From: Pegoplata infirma
Taxonomy: Eukaryota; Arthropoda; Insecta; Diptera; Anthomyiidae
Assembly: GCA_963921195.1 (NCBI GenBank)
Contig: CAWUER010000500.1
Coordinates: 62,001 to 126,000 of the forward strand
Length of the DNA stretch: 64,000 nt
Direction of reading: 5' to 3'
Every line of letters begins with the position of its first letter. The stretch's first letter is position 1. The position numbers and the translations under genes were made by a program. Below, in pieces: positions 45,657-57,608 of this stretch. The notes under the pieces were generated by a model. That model was given only the letters and a program-made list of their open reading frames with translations. It was not told the DNA's origin and did no database searches.

Positions 45657-47381
45657 TAGTGGGATGCGAGTGGGATATCTATGAAAAAAATTTTTTTTTA
45701 ACTTTGGAACAAAAAAACCGGTTCTTCAATTTGCACTCTTAGGCGTGGGATAGATAACCAGTTTTCGATTTCGATCCGCGATACCCTCTAATTTTTTTAG
45801 GTTCGAAAAAGAAAGCACGAGCCAAAAAATGGGGGTGGTGGGGAGGGGCCATATGGCCCCTCATTGGGGTCAAAGTTGGGCGTAAAGAGGTAAAAATCCT
45901 CAAAAAGCCACAAAACTCCCCTAGAAACGCCCCTGGAGGGGTGCAATGTGAGACCGACCTCCAATAATTTTCTGCCCCCAACATTTTTCTTGAACATACC
46001 TTACCCCTATTTCCATTTCCTAAGGGGGCTCCCATACAAAACATTTTTAAAAAATTTGATCCTACCATTCTAACTTACCCTAAAGTGCCCCTAGTGGGGC
46101 CAAATGTATGACCGACCTTCATTATTTTATTAATTCCAACATTTTTTGCAAACATACCTACAATGTATCTTTAACCCTTAAGGTGGTCCCCATACATTTC
46201 TTTTAATTTTTATAAATTTGTTTTATTAAACCAGCTCCTACCGCCCCTACCGTGCCTCCTAGAGAGGCAAAAATTACGACCAACCCCCATTATTTTTTAG
46301 TTACTAACATTTTGTCCGAACATCATAACACCCTATCTCCACTCCCTAAGGGGCTCCCATACATTATAAAAACATGTATTTTTAAAAACTAATAAAATAA
46401 TAAAAAAAAAATGTATGGGGACCCCCTTAAGAGTTGAAAATAAAGGGTAGGTATAGTTGAAAAAATATTGGGAGTTGAAAAAATATTGGGGGTCGGTCAT
46501 ACATTTTACATCTCTAGGGGCACCCTATGGACAGTTAGAGCGGTAGGAGCAAATTTTATAAAAATGTCATTTTGTATGGGAGCCCCCTTAGGAAGTGGAA
46601 ATAGGGGTAAGGTATGTTCAAGAAAAATGTGGGAGGCAGAAAATTATTGGAGGTCAGTCTCACATTGTACCCCTCCAGGGGCGTTTCTAGGGGAGTTTTG
46701 GGGCTTTTTGAGGATTTTTACCTCTTTATGCCCAACTTTGACCCCAATGAGGGGCCATATGGCCCCTCCCCACCGCCCCCATTTTTTGGCTCGTGCTTTC
46801 TTTTTCGAACCTAAAAAAATTAGAGGGTATCGCGGATCGAAATCGAAAACTCGTTAGCTATCCCACGCCTAATAGTGCAAATTGAAGAACCGTTTTTTGT
46901 GTTCCAAAGTTAAAAAAAAAATTTTTTCATAGATATCCCACTCGCATCCCACTAAGCGACCCCTCAGCTCTTAAAGGAAATCACCTAAGCTTTCTTTTGA
47001 ATCAAAAAAAAAAAAAAAAAAAGGGCACAATTTGAGGAAAAAGTCAAAAAAGTTTTGGATTTTTAAGAAAAAAAATCAAAAAATTTTTTTTTATTTTTTG
47101 TATATTTTTTTTTCGAAAGACTGAAGAAATAGCTATCTAAACTCTTTGGGACACATTTTGCTAAAGACAATAGGTAAGAAGTTACATGGATGAGAATCAA
47201 CACCTCTTTGGCCAAAATGTCAAATTTCGACCCCCTCTAACTCAGAGAGTTCTTGACCGATCTCGTTGAAAAATTGTGTCTGAACTACTATCCAATAGGA
47301 CTAACCTTGGTGCAAATTTCATCCCGATCGGAAGACATCGGTTTCAAAAGTTGTGTCAGTTGACACGAAAACCCCCATATA
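45230..47381. repeat. 2.1-kb inner palindrome of about 165-bp units
   Basis: Centre near 46305. Arms match from ATATGGGGGTTTTCGTGTCA (45234; inverse near 47380), through GATATCCCACTCGCATCCCA on the right, to GGGGCCATATGGCCCCTC in both. The middle third is a tandem array of about 165-bp GC-richer units marked by GACCGAC..CCATTATTTT, CCCTAAGG.GG.CCCATACA and CTCCTACCGC. The same units form a separate array at 58690-59660. Confidence 0.85.
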
Positions 47382-48290
47382 TTAACCTTTTTATAGCGAA
47401 CTCCCATAAATATTTTTCAATATGTGGCAATAATATTTATCAAGCCAACAAAAGGTTAGAATTTTTTGGTTTATATTATAATTTTGATGTAATTTATTTA
47501 TATTTTTAATGTTTACTTCTCAATAAGTTGTTTACTTACAAAAAACGTCAAATAAAAAAAAAATGGATCTGTTTTTTTTTTGGAAATAAAACTAGGTTGA
47601 TATAAAATATACCCCGCTTATAGCAAACTTCGCTTATAACGAACTATTTTTACGGGTCCCTCGGAGTTCGTTATAACCGGGTTCGACTGTAAATAATACT
47701 GTGCGATTCGCTATTTCGGTCGAAGTGATAACTACAAAATTTGTACGTAAAACAAAAACAAAAAAACTCAAATTAATTTTTAAATACTTTTTATTCTTTT
47801 CTCTAAAAAAAATTATTTATTTTTAAACTTTTTTTCGCTTTTTACAGAATTTTTCAATTTTCAAGTCAAAAAATTATTTAAAGCCAAAAGACCCCACCCT
47901 AACTTTAAGCCAAATACAAACGCTATTTTCCTGTGATAAAATCTTAAATTTAAAAATTGTTTTCCTTTCAATAGCAAACATTTCTTAGAATCTAAAAATT
48001 ATACTTCCTGAATCAATTTTCTATAAAAATGCATCAGAATATGATTTCTATAAATAATTTTTTTTTTTTAGGTTTTGAATTTTCCTAAGGAAGTTTTAAA
48101 AATATATTAATAAAGTTTAAAAAAAAGTCCAATTTATATGAAAATATGCATTTATATCACAATATGCAACTACAAATCAATGCCATTTTATTGCAAATTC
48201 ATTGATTTGGATAGATATTTAAGTTATATTATATTTACAATGCTGAGTAAAAATATGCATTTTCAAGAAAGTACTTGCCCTATTTATCGC

Positions 48291-49456
48291 GATTTGAGTT
48301 AGAGCATTTTAAAGTTTTAGGTTCTTTGGGAGAGGCCACGGCTTTTATTGTTCAAAACCTGAAAATTTTCGTGGAGACGGCTTTTACGTGACTTATTTCT
48401 TTAAGATAACATAACTTGACATATTTTGTTTAAATATACTTAACAGGATTTGAGTTAGAGCATTTTGTAATTAAGGATTATTCCTCCAATTCTGCAAATT
48501 TTTTTTACCGAGGTTTAAAAGGTAATTGTAAGAATCTATGCCAAATTTCTTTCATATACGTTTTCCAAGAGCCGATTTTGGGCAAATGGAAATTATTTAA
48601 AGTTTCAACTGTCATAAATATATTTCAAAATGTTTATATTTTTATTGGTTACGGTCAGTTTCGGTACTCTTTTAAATACTGTTATTTTAGTAGAATATCG
48701 ATTTGCAGAAATTGGATCCCAAACATTAGATTGTGTTTAAAAGAAGTACATAAATAATATTTTTTTGTTTAAATTTAAATATCAAAAATTAGTTGCTAGT
48801 TAGACTTTTTCATTTTAATTATTTATCAACAATAATGTTAATAACAGTATTATATTTGTACGTGCAATTTTTCATACAATTTTATCATGACATTAAAATT
48901 TAATAATAGCAGATTACTTTTTTTTAAAACAGATATTATTGAAACAAAGACAACAATAAAAGCAAAAAACAAATATTGCTACAATACACTTTAAAAAGAA
49001 AATTTAATATTACTCTTATGATACAAAAAATTACAGCTGACATTATTCAAAACAGAGATAAAGGACTTAAAATATTTCAAAATAGTGAGTGCAATTTTCT
49101 ATAGAATAAAGTATTAATATGTGTAAATGAAGCAAAAAAAGTCAGACAAAGAAAATAAGTTCTGAAAGTGAATCTTATCTTAGACTTTTAAGTGTTTTGA
49201 ATTTTAAAAGATCTACTTTACAAATTATTATGCACAGAAAAAAAAATAAAAAAAATTTTTCAGTAAATTTTTAATACTATTGAGTAAAAAATTACTCAAT
49301 TTTGCACCAGTAAACAATTTAATAGTATTGAGTAAATTTTTAATAAAAATTTATTAAATGTTTGACAAAAATTTGGTTAAATTTTTAATTGACACAATTA
49401 CTTTTTTTTAAATCTTTTTACAAAAAAAAAAAAAAGCAAAAAACTTGTTTTTACAA
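48291..49456. other. AT-rich intergenic with faint repeats
   Basis: GATTTGAGTTAGAGCATTTT occurs at 48290 and 48450, a short local repeat. 49250-49440 has TTACTCAATTTTGCACCAGT and TTAATAGTATTGAGTAAATT, an inverted-repeat-like remnant. No gene seen. Confidence 0.45.
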
Positions 49457-49488
49457 CCCAGCAAAACTTTGGTAATGGGTAGTGATTA

Positions 49489-51298
49489 CACTGTACGACA
49501 CGATTTTGCACCCATGATCGGGTCCAAAAAATTCTGAAAAAAGAGGTAAAAAAAAGATACCCGTGTCTCCCAGTTTTTCTAGATCAATTCGCTTTCGCGT
49601 TTTATTAGCAAATCAATACTTTGTATATATTCGAGTTTTAATAACTTGGGGAAGTGAGGATTACGCGTGCAACAGTTAATCGTGATGGCTTAAATTAAGC
49701 TGAAATACTTGCAAGTAGTATCAGATAAAATGTGCGAAACATGAGGAAAATCGGTCCATGGGTTTAATAGTTATGAAGAAATTTCTCAAATTTGGACGTT
49801 TTTTCACATGTTTTTATACCCACTTTTAAATAATAGAGGGTTGAAAATACTGTAACTTTAGAAAGACAGTTTGGATGCTCCTCAAGTTTGGCATATATAT
49901 TTGTTATTTCCCTGATGAGGTTGGTATTGAATTTCGAGAAAATCGATCCAGAGTTTCAGAAGTTATGATCAAAACCGTGAATTTCGAATAGAAACCATCT
50001 TGAATTCCCTCTTTCAAAAAAACTTTAAATGCTCTTTAAAAAATATTGCTATGCCACAAAAATATTTTACAAAGTATTTTACACGCAAAAAAGGTACACT
50101 CAAAAAAATTTTACACTCAAACATTTTTGGCCATCCAAATTGTCTATGATGGCAACAAAAATAAGATGTGTGCATTGCAAAAAGATGTTTAAAACTTTCC
50201 CACAGTTGCCACAATTTTCTTTAGAATTGCCACTAACAAACAACCAGAATAGTTAAAAACGACTTGGCTGAATACATGCATACCCTCCATTAGCCCCTTT
50301 TTAAGTGATAGTAATTTTTTTAACGTGAAAACAAAATTATTTGGATTAAAAAACACTTTTTTATAATTTTTGTAAAAAAAAAATTTTGAGAATAATATTT
50401 TTTTTTAGTGTACATTTTTTTTTGAGTGTAACATTTTTTTAAGTGTTAATTTTTTTTCGATTGTAAACATTTTTATTAGCGATAAAATTACTTTGTAAAA
50501 TATTTGTGTGGCATACCATTATTTTAAAAGAGCATTTAGGGTTTTTTTGAACGAGGAAATTCAAGATGAAACCACGGTTTTGATCATAACTGGATCGATT
50601 TCCTCGAAATTCAATACCAACCTGGACAGGTAAATAATAAATATATATGCCAAACTATAGGAGTATCCAAATTATCTTTCAAAAGTTAGAGTATTTTGAA
50701 CCCTATATCACTAAATAGAAGGTATAAAAACATGTAAAAAAACATCCAAATTTTAGATACATATTTCTTCATAACTTTTAAAGTGTACCGATCTTCCTCA
50801 TGTTTTGCACATTTTATCTGACACTATTTACAAGTTTACAATACAGCAGCAATAGTTTTGATCGCATAATCAATTATTTTTATTTATTCTTTTCTATTTA
50901 TTTACAACTCATTTTTAATAAATTCAACCTAACCGAGAACTGGTAACACTGACCGTCGTCTCGTTGTAACGAAAAAAACCAAGGGTTCTGGTGGGAATCG
51001 AACCCACGACCCCCACGTTCAAAGGCTAGCACGCTACCAACTAGCCTACGGGGGCCCCCTATTTACAAGTATTACAGCAAAATTTAAGCTATCACGATTA
51101 ACTGTTGGGGGTGTAATCCTCACTTCCCCAAGTGGTTGAAACTCGAATATATACAAAATATTGATTTGCTAATAAAACGCGAAAACGAATTGATCTAGAA
51201 AAACTGGGAGACACGGGTATCTTTTTTTTACCTCTATTTTCAGAATTTTTTGGTCCCAATCATGGGTGCAACCAAAACTTGAATTTTGTCGTACAGTG
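49489..51298. mobile_element. CACTG-ended foldback element, third type, with SINE inside
   Basis: The terminal repeat is CACTGTACGACA and its inverse. TTA is present on both sides (49486-49488, 51299-51301), and copy 1 of the host shows the empty TTA site. Long arms (49489-50085 and about 50480-51298) are mirrored: AAAAACTGGGAGACACGGGT and ATGCCACA.AAATATTTTACA occur on both sides. The right arm is lengthened by a SINE at 50836-51058. Confidence 0.9.
50836..51058 (-). mobile_element. tRNA-derived SINE, copy 2 (223 bp)
   Basis: On the minus strand the head reads GTAGGCTAGTTGGTAGCGTG (A box) and GTGGGTTCGATTCCCACCAG (B box). A body with CGTTACAACGAGACGACG follows, then a longer 3' part ending GCTGCTGTATTGTAA. 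The target duplication CTATTTACAAGT (12 bp) is exact at 50824-50835 and 51059-51070. The left arm of the host foldback shows the empty site near 49715. This is 60 bp longer than copy 1, which therefore appears 3'-truncated. Confidence 0.93.
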
Positions 51299-51624
51299 TT
51301 ATATAACACATTACCAAGTAATGCATATAACTTATTTGTAGCATTATTTTATGATGTCTTACCAAACTTTTGTTCCACAACGTATTATTTTCAAGTGAAA
51401 AATAATGCATTACTAATAATTTGCTACGTAATGTATGCTTATTGGGAAAAATGTATTTCATATTTGTTATTTCTAAACATTAAATCATGGATGACTTATA
51501 TTTGGTTACATTATGTATTATTTGAAATGTTTGAAATAATGTATTATTTATAATTGGATGCATAATGCATTACAATAACATAAAAAATAATTATTTTATA
51601 AAAAAATGCATAAGTTTAAACTAG

Positions 51625-51720
51625 AGATGGTCTCACGACAGGAAATTTCTAATGACACACACTCACGAGCATATTTTATCTACTTACACTCACGTGAGTA
51701 AATTTAATACAAAATTACTT
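51625..51720. repeat. Fossil end of TAGAGATG hAT-like family inside CCCAGC element
   Basis: TAGAGATGGTCTCACGACAG, then ACACACTCACGAGCA and CACTCACGTGAGTA match the end of the hAT-like element at 3066. The same piece is at 15174-15262 in copy 1, so it was present before the CCCAGC family spread. Confidence 0.7.
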
Positions 51721-52014
51721 TTTCACTACTCGTAACACCTTATATATTATCTTCTGGTATGCTATATTATTTCATTTTTCGTAACCTATAAAATATCATA
51801 TATGTATTTTACACCTTACTCGTATTCTTCGTTATAAATTTATGACTTATTTAATACCTTACTGGTATTCTTTGTGATAATGTGGATGCATTACTTTGAG
51901 TCTCATCGCCTGTTAAAATCATCAATGCTGCAATGTATAAAATAAGAGATCCTATACCTTATTTTATACCTTATTTGGTAATCTAAGTTTTGCTGGGAAA
52001 CTTTACCAAACATA

Positions 52015-53680
52015 CACTCAAAAAAAAAAGTTTGTAAAATTACAAGTAAAAGGTCTTGTAATTCTATTTTACCAATATTTTTGTCTTTTTACAAAAATTG
52101 TTGTATATTTAATAAAACGAAAACTACAGTTTGCTTTGTAATTTTACTATTATATGTTGGTAAAATTATTTTACAAATTTTTTAGGTAAATTTACAAAAA
52201 AGTGAATTATTTTACAAATTAAAAAAATATTACAAGGTGTTTAGTTTTTTTACACAAAAAAACTGTAATTGTACAACAAAATTTTACTTGATGTTATTTA
52301 GTCGTTCTACAAAAAAAAATGTTTTATTACAAGCATTTTTTTTAAGATCGTTTACATGGTTTTCAGTTTGAAATGTATGTATTAAAAAGTACAAAATTCC
52401 AATGTAGTTTTACAAAACTTATTTTATTACTAGAATTAATGTTGTTTTACAAAAAAATTTAATTGTTCAACAATAGGACACGCAAAAATTTTATAAGTTC
52501 AGAATTGTTTAGCGTTTTGGAGTAAAAAATTTAGTTAAAAAACATTTTTTATAAATAAAAAATTTCATGAAAAAAATTTGATGAAAAAAATTTTTGGAAA
52601 TTTTTTAATTAATATTTCAACTAATTGTCAACTTTAGAAAAAAAAATAACTTTTACAGCATTTTTTGGTAATTTTCATAAGTAAAATACCACAATTTTTA
52701 TTTGTTTCTACTATATAATTGTTCTAGTTTTTTTTTTGTATTTTTACCATTTTTTTTTTGGTAATTTTGCCATATTTTTTTGATAATTTTTTTTTTTAAA
52801 TTTGGCACCTAAATGTTAATAAAAAGCTGTCAATTATGAAAAATTTAGTTTTTCTTATTTTAACAGGTACTTAAACCTCCAATCTTCAATATCCAAAAAA
52901 AATTTCCGATTTTTTAAAAATACTTGTGAAAATAATTTAAAAAAAATTTTTATTTTTTGACTAATTTATCCTGAAAATATAAGAATTTCTTGTGTAGCCT
53001 CCTTCGCAATTCTCATATGTTCTACTTAAGAAAAACGAAATGTCGAAAAAAAATCAAAAAGTGCAGTGTTATACTTTAAAAAGTTTGTTAAAAGTGTTCA
53101 AGTGAAAAAAAATCATTTAAAAAAAAACCTTTAAATTTACAAAACCAATATGTAAATATACCAAATTTTTTGTAAATTTACAAAACAAATATGAAAGTTT
53201 AGAAAACAAAATTGTATACATACAAAAAAAGTTGTAATTTTACAAAAATGAAGTAAAAAATACAAAAAATATATTGTAAATTTACAAATTATTTGGTTAA
53301 ACTACTGTTTTTACGGCAAAAAAATAAGAAAAAATGGTATATTTACAATAAAAATTGTAAATCTACCACTTTTTACTGTAAATATAAAAGTTTTTTGCCA
53401 TAAAAAACAGTAGTTAAACCAAACAATTTGTAAATTTACAATTTTATTTTCTGATTTTCTACTTTATTTCGTAAATTTACAACTTTTTTTGTAAGTCTAC
53501 AATAATATTTTACAAAAAAAATTGTAAATTTACACTTTATCCCCGTAATTTTTTTGTTAAATCAATTTACAAATTATCCCCGTAACATTACGGGGATTCT
53601 TGCTAGTACATATTTTACAAAACCTGCCCCGTAAAATCACGGGGATTTTATGTCATTTTACAAACTTTTTTTTTTGAGTG
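52015..53680. mobile_element. TA-flanked CACTCAAAAAAA-ended element, copy 2 (1666 bp)
   Basis: The ends and interior are those of 32987-36131 without the nested TCTCAG-bearing insertion, with TA at 52013-52014 and 53681-53682. It includes CCTCCTTCGCAATTCTCATA and the CCCCGTAACATTACGGGG hairpin. By eye the copies are above 90% identical. Confidence 0.88.
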
Positions 53681-53682
53681 TA

Positions 53683-54815
53683 TTTATATCTCAAAAACAT
53701 AGGAAAATTTTAAAATGTAAAATGTTCCAAAATAATTTTTCGCTTTGACTTTCAATTGAGTTGTAGTCGAAAACTGATGGCTGTCAAAAAGCTCTAGTAA
53801 AAATTTAAAGAAAAAAAAAATAATTGTAGAACATGTTAACCCTTTAAACGCAGGTTTTATTGGTTTGGGAGATAGAAGGTTAATATGTTCTAAGAAAAGA
53901 ACCGCCATTAATTTTTTTGGGAGACATGTATAAACAATATTTAGTTCAGATGTAGATTTTATAAATCGGGAACATATATATAAAAAAACCTTGTAAAATG
54001 ACAAGAAAAACTTGTAACTTTATTTTTTGCTACCTCCTATTTGACAAGAATTTTTTGTAATTTTACAAGCTTTTTACCAATAATTTTGTAATTTTACAAG
54101 TTTTTACCAATAAAATTGTAAATTTACTATTTTTTTGACGCGATAAAACTTACGTGACTTGAAAAGTTGGAAATCTGTAAAATTACAAAAAAAAAATATT
54201 GTAAAATTACAAAAAAAAAATGTAAATTTCGATCGAAAATTGTTTGTTAAAATACAAGGAAAACTGTCATATATTGGTAAAGGGTACTTTTCACTATCAC
54301 ACATTTCCATTATACAAGCGTAATTTCCATGTTAGCGAAATATTTTTTTAAAAAATTTGGCCAGAAATTGTTCACTTATTAGATACGACTAGGTTTCAAT
54401 CAAAAAAGAATCCAAAAGTTTTTAGGAATTTGGTAAATTTTGATGTGTATAATGGAAAAGTGTGATAGTGGAAAGTACCCTTAAAATGGTATTACGAGAC
54501 TTTTTCTAGGAATTTGACAAAGTTTTTTTTTTGTGTGTATTAAAAGAAACACCTACCAATTTTGATCCATATGCGAAAATTTGTCAACACAGCAGAAAAC
54601 TCTGCTGACTTCAGCAAAAAAATCTTCAGACTTTTGCAGACAAATCTGCTGATTTCAGATGTATTTTATTTTTTCAAAAAAGAATTTAGAAAAAATATTG
54701 AGCATCCTTTTTTTAATCATATAGAAAAGAGATTGTAATTTTTTCATGAACTTTTATGCTGTTTTTCAAAAAATTAGTTTATTAAAAAAACCTAAAAAAA
54801 AAATCAAATTTTGAA
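53683..54815. other. AT-rich region with TTGTAAAATTACAAG remnants
   Basis: 53985-54260 contains ACCTTGTAAAATGACAAG, GCTACCTCCTATTTGACAAG and GTAAAATTACAAAAA runs. These are a diverged relative of the TA-flanked family and of the satellite hinge. The minus-strand 106-residue frame at 53684-54004 has no domain. Confidence 0.45.
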
Positions 54816-55069
54816 ATAATACATAATGTAACCAATTGTAATTCATCCATGATTTAATGTTTAGAAATAATAAATATGAAATACATATTTTGCAATAATC
54901 ATGCATCATTACGTAGCAAGTTATTAGTAATACATTATTTTTTCACTTTCAAATCATACGTTGTTGAACAAATGTTTGGTAAGACATAAAAAAAATGCTA
55001 CAAATAAGGGATATACATTACCTGGTAATGTGTTATATAATCACCACCCATTACCAAAGTTTTGCTGGG
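54816..55069 (-). mobile_element. CCCAGCAAAACTT-ended element, fragment in reverse orientation
   Basis: AATACATAATGTAACCA, ATTCATCCATGATTTAATGT and the end CCAAAGTTTTGCTGGG match copy 1 (14822-15080) inverted. Only the left about 250 bp is present. Confidence 0.75.
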
Positions 55070-55787
55070 TTAGTTTGAACAATATTCGTTTAATGATTTT
55101 TTTAAAACAAAAGACACATATAACTGTTATATTTGGTATCTGTTTAGAGCATATTTTGGACTTAAAAGCATATTTTTGCATAATTTAGTGTTAAGAGCAT
55201 AAATATGCATAAATATAAGCATAAGAGCATGTTTTTATAGCATTTTTTCAATTTTTAGAGCATTTTTTCAATTTTTAGAATACTTGTTTTTCAAATTTTT
55301 TTTTATAACAACACTTATTTTTAAAATTTTTTAATTTTTTTGGGATGTTTTTTTTTTTTTTTTTTTTTAATTTTTGTAGGTGTATTAAAATGTTTGTTTT
55401 GGTTTTGTTTTCTTGTCAGTTTGAATGAAATGTCTGGTAATTCTGCTAGAAGAAAAAAATTACATTAAACAACAATTTAAAACTTTTTTCAAAATTACGG
55501 GGTTCTGACGATTGATTCCCTTTGGCCTGTTCTTGCTTCATATCGGTATATGAAACTATGTTTCTTTAGATCTGAGTGTAGGGTATATTCAGCAACTTTG
55601 TAGAAAATTTTAAGGCAAATATTTTTGCGGAACATATTAACTAGAGTAGTCAACCAATTAAGAATAATTCAACTAATCGATCAAACAACCCCAAACTCGA
55701 TTGTTCGATTAATTTTAAAATGACGATTTTCGAATAACGAATAAATCGATTAATTTATTTCAATTAATCGAACAATTATTTTTTATT
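55070..55787. other. AT-rich intergenic; ATTAATCGATT-rich patch
   Basis: No gene seen. 55635-55780 has GTAGTCAACCAATTAAG and many AATCGATTAA/TCGATTAATT words, reminiscent of a hAT subterminal region. No second end was found. Confidence 0.4.
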
Positions 55788-56060
55788 CCCTCCAACTACA
55801 GTATCGAAATATCGGTCTAGGATCCCATAAAGTATATATATAATTGATCAGTGATCGATTCTAAGGCATTCTAGCGATGTCTGTCCGTCCGTCTGTGGAG
55901 GGCAAGATAGTCTAAAATAAAAGAGCTGTACTCCTAAAGTTAGTCACGATTATGTCTTATGTCATGGTTAAGTTCGGTGACAAAATCGGACGAGGGGGGA
56001 AATGTTCCGGGAACATTGTTCCCCTTTAAAGAACTAAAGCACTACCAGAGAAACAAAAAT
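55788..56060 (+). repeat. DINE-like variant repeat
   Basis: CCTCCAACTACAGTAT, GTATATATATAATTGATCAG, CTAGCGATGTCTGTCCGTCC and AAAATAAAAGAGCTGTACTC are followed by GGTTAAGTTCGGTGA and CCCCTTTAAAGAACTAAA. It shares its blocks with 804-1070 and 6949-7115. Confidence 0.65.
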
Positions 56061-56069
56061 TTTACACGT

Positions 56070-56375
56070 TCTACACACAAAAAAAAACTTTGTCAAATTA
56101 CTAGGAAAAGTCTCGTAATCCCATTTTACCAATATTTGACAGTTTTCCTTGTCGAAATTTACATTTTTTTGTAATTTTACATTTTTTTTGTAATTTTACA
56201 AATTTTCAAGATAATTTTACAAAAAAAATCTAGTAAATTCACGAGAATTCCTTGTAATTTTAATTGCGCAAAAAAAACTGTAAATTTACAATTTTATTGG
56301 TAAAAGCTTGTAAAATTACAAAATTATTGGTAAAAAGCTTGTAAAATTACTAGGAATTCTCGTAAAATATGAGGT
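56070..56375. repeat. TTTGTAAAATTAC-type element remnant
   Basis: CACACAAAAAAAAACTTTGTC on the left, interior runs of GTAAATTTACA and TTGTAAAATTACTAGGAATT on the right. It is related to the TA-flanked CACTCAAAA elements and to the satellite hinge (CTCGTAAAATA.GAGGT). The ends are not complete. Confidence 0.5.
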
Positions 56376-56639
56376 CAACAAATGAAATATTTTTGTGCCA
56401 TATGAAGTTCAATGACCTACATTTGTACCAAGATGATTAGGAAATGCTATTGTTTCGGGCTTCCCACTTTTAAGGGCGTGGTTATATACAATAATACAAA
56501 ATAGTGACAAAAGTGTGTTTTTTGGCGTAATATCGCAATAAATGAATTTGTAATGTCCCAATGTCCAATGTTCCCCGCCGACTCCCCCAACTTAAAAACT
56601 TAAAACTTAATAAAAATATTTTTGATAACCACTTTTTTA

Positions 56640-57275
56640 TTCGTTAATCTCATCGATAACACTGCGGAACACTAAAAAATAAACAAGAGTTACGACCATC
56701 ATTGCTATATATTTTGGACATACTGATTCGAATGGCGTACTCCGTTTTACGATGTATGGTACAGTTTTCTTGCAAAATGTCGTTAAAGATTTGCTGATTT
56801 CGAGGCAGTTCTTTAACAAAAAAATTTACAAAGTTAATGATTTATAAATGTTATGGCATGGAAAACAAATATATGACTTGTAGCAATATTTCTTATGCAA
56901 ATTTGGCTTAAATCTTTTCATCTTAAGCCCTTAAATTCGCGAATTTCTTAATTTTTTAAGGTTTTCGCGAAATTGACAGCCAAATTGGTCTTTGATAAAA
57001 AACTTGCCTTAAGTGAATCAAAAAGGCATCCCTAACAATACGAATAGTGGACAAAAAACAGCTATGTTATATGGACCATCATGACGAAAATCGCGAAAAA
57101 CAGTTTTTTTGTATATGGCAGCATCACTTTACGAGATGACTTAAGGCCATATACCATACATCGAAAAACGGAGTACGCCATTCGATTCAGCATGTCCGAA
57201 ATATATAGAAATGATGGTCGTACCTCTTGTTTTCTAAAATAGTGGTTAGTTTTATCACGCAGTGAATATTAAGCC
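56640..57275. repeat. Inverted repeat with about 145-bp arms
   Basis: Left arm 56640-56785 (AACAAGAGTTACGACCATCA, CGTACTCCGTTTTACGATGT, ATGGTA) is mirrored at about 57130-57275 (TACCATACATCGAAAAACGG, GATGGTCGTACCTCTTGTTT). The 340-bp spacer is unrelated. The short minus-strand frame at 56637-56819 is not coding. It is a probable foldback element with decayed ends. Confidence 0.65.
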
Positions 57276-57534
57276 TCTAACTCCCTCACATAACGGTATT
57301 TTTGGCAGTGTTAAAAAGCCTACGTTAGCTACTCGTTTTTTTACTTTTGCTTTTTATATCACTTCAAACAATTTCAATATTAAAAGTTATAGCTTTTGTT
57401 TACTTTTCTTTTTTGCGAAGTAGCTAAAAATTGTTTTTGAATATTTTTTTTTTCTTGCGTTTGCTTAAACTACAACAAAATGAAAATAACAAAAACTCGA
57501 AACAGAGCAGTAGCGAAAAACAAATTCTATTGTT

Positions 57535-57608
57535 GTAGCCTACAAAAATACTACAGTAGTATATTTGTAGGCTACAAATATACTACGGTAGTATATTTGT
57601 AGGCTACA
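57535..57608. repeat. Two overlapping perfect or near-perfect 41-bp palindromes
   Basis: GTAGCCTACAAATATACTAC and its inverse around a single central base or CG step, present twice back-to-back (57535-57575, 57568-57608). One arm of the first differs by one base. Confidence 0.8.

Larger units (their letters stand above)
44482..47689. mobile_element. pogo/Tc1-like foldback element, TIR CAGTCAAACTCGGTTATAAC
   Basis: The ends are CAGTCAAACTCGGTTATAAC and, inverted, CAGTCGAACCCGGTTATAAC, with TA on both sides (44480-44481, 47690-47691). CAGT-starting ends with multiple GTTATAACGAAC motifs and TA duplications fit pogo/Tigger-type elements. There is no transposase; the interior consists of a tandem duplication and a large palindrome. 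The 109- and 129-residue frames inside are repeat sequence read through. Confidence 0.85.
44207..48282. mobile_element. hAT-like shell with TAGGGCAAGTACTT ends
   Basis: The ends are TAGGGCAAGTACTTTTATGC and, inverted, TAGGGCAAGTACTTTCTTGA, followed by ATGCAT-rich subterminal text. The flanks TTTATCAG and TTTATCGC share 6 of 8 bases, a decayed 8-bp duplication. The centre is a younger TA-flanked element (44482-47689). There is no transposase. Confidence 0.75.
49457..51997. mobile_element. CCCAGCAAAACTT-ended element, copy 2, interrupted
   Basis: It begins CCCAGCAAAACTTTGGTAAT and ends AAGTTTTGCTGGG. Copy 1 (14822-15544) gives the uninterrupted sequence GTGATTATATAAC, and here that site is split by a CACTG-ended insertion at 49489-51298. 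Confidence 0.8.

Noticed and set aside
46468..46857. 129-residue open frame with a mirrored 109-residue partner at 45739-46068
   Set aside because: It spans several 165-bp repeat units in a palindrome, and the Gly/Pro/Arg content follows from CCCC/GGGG words. No domain.
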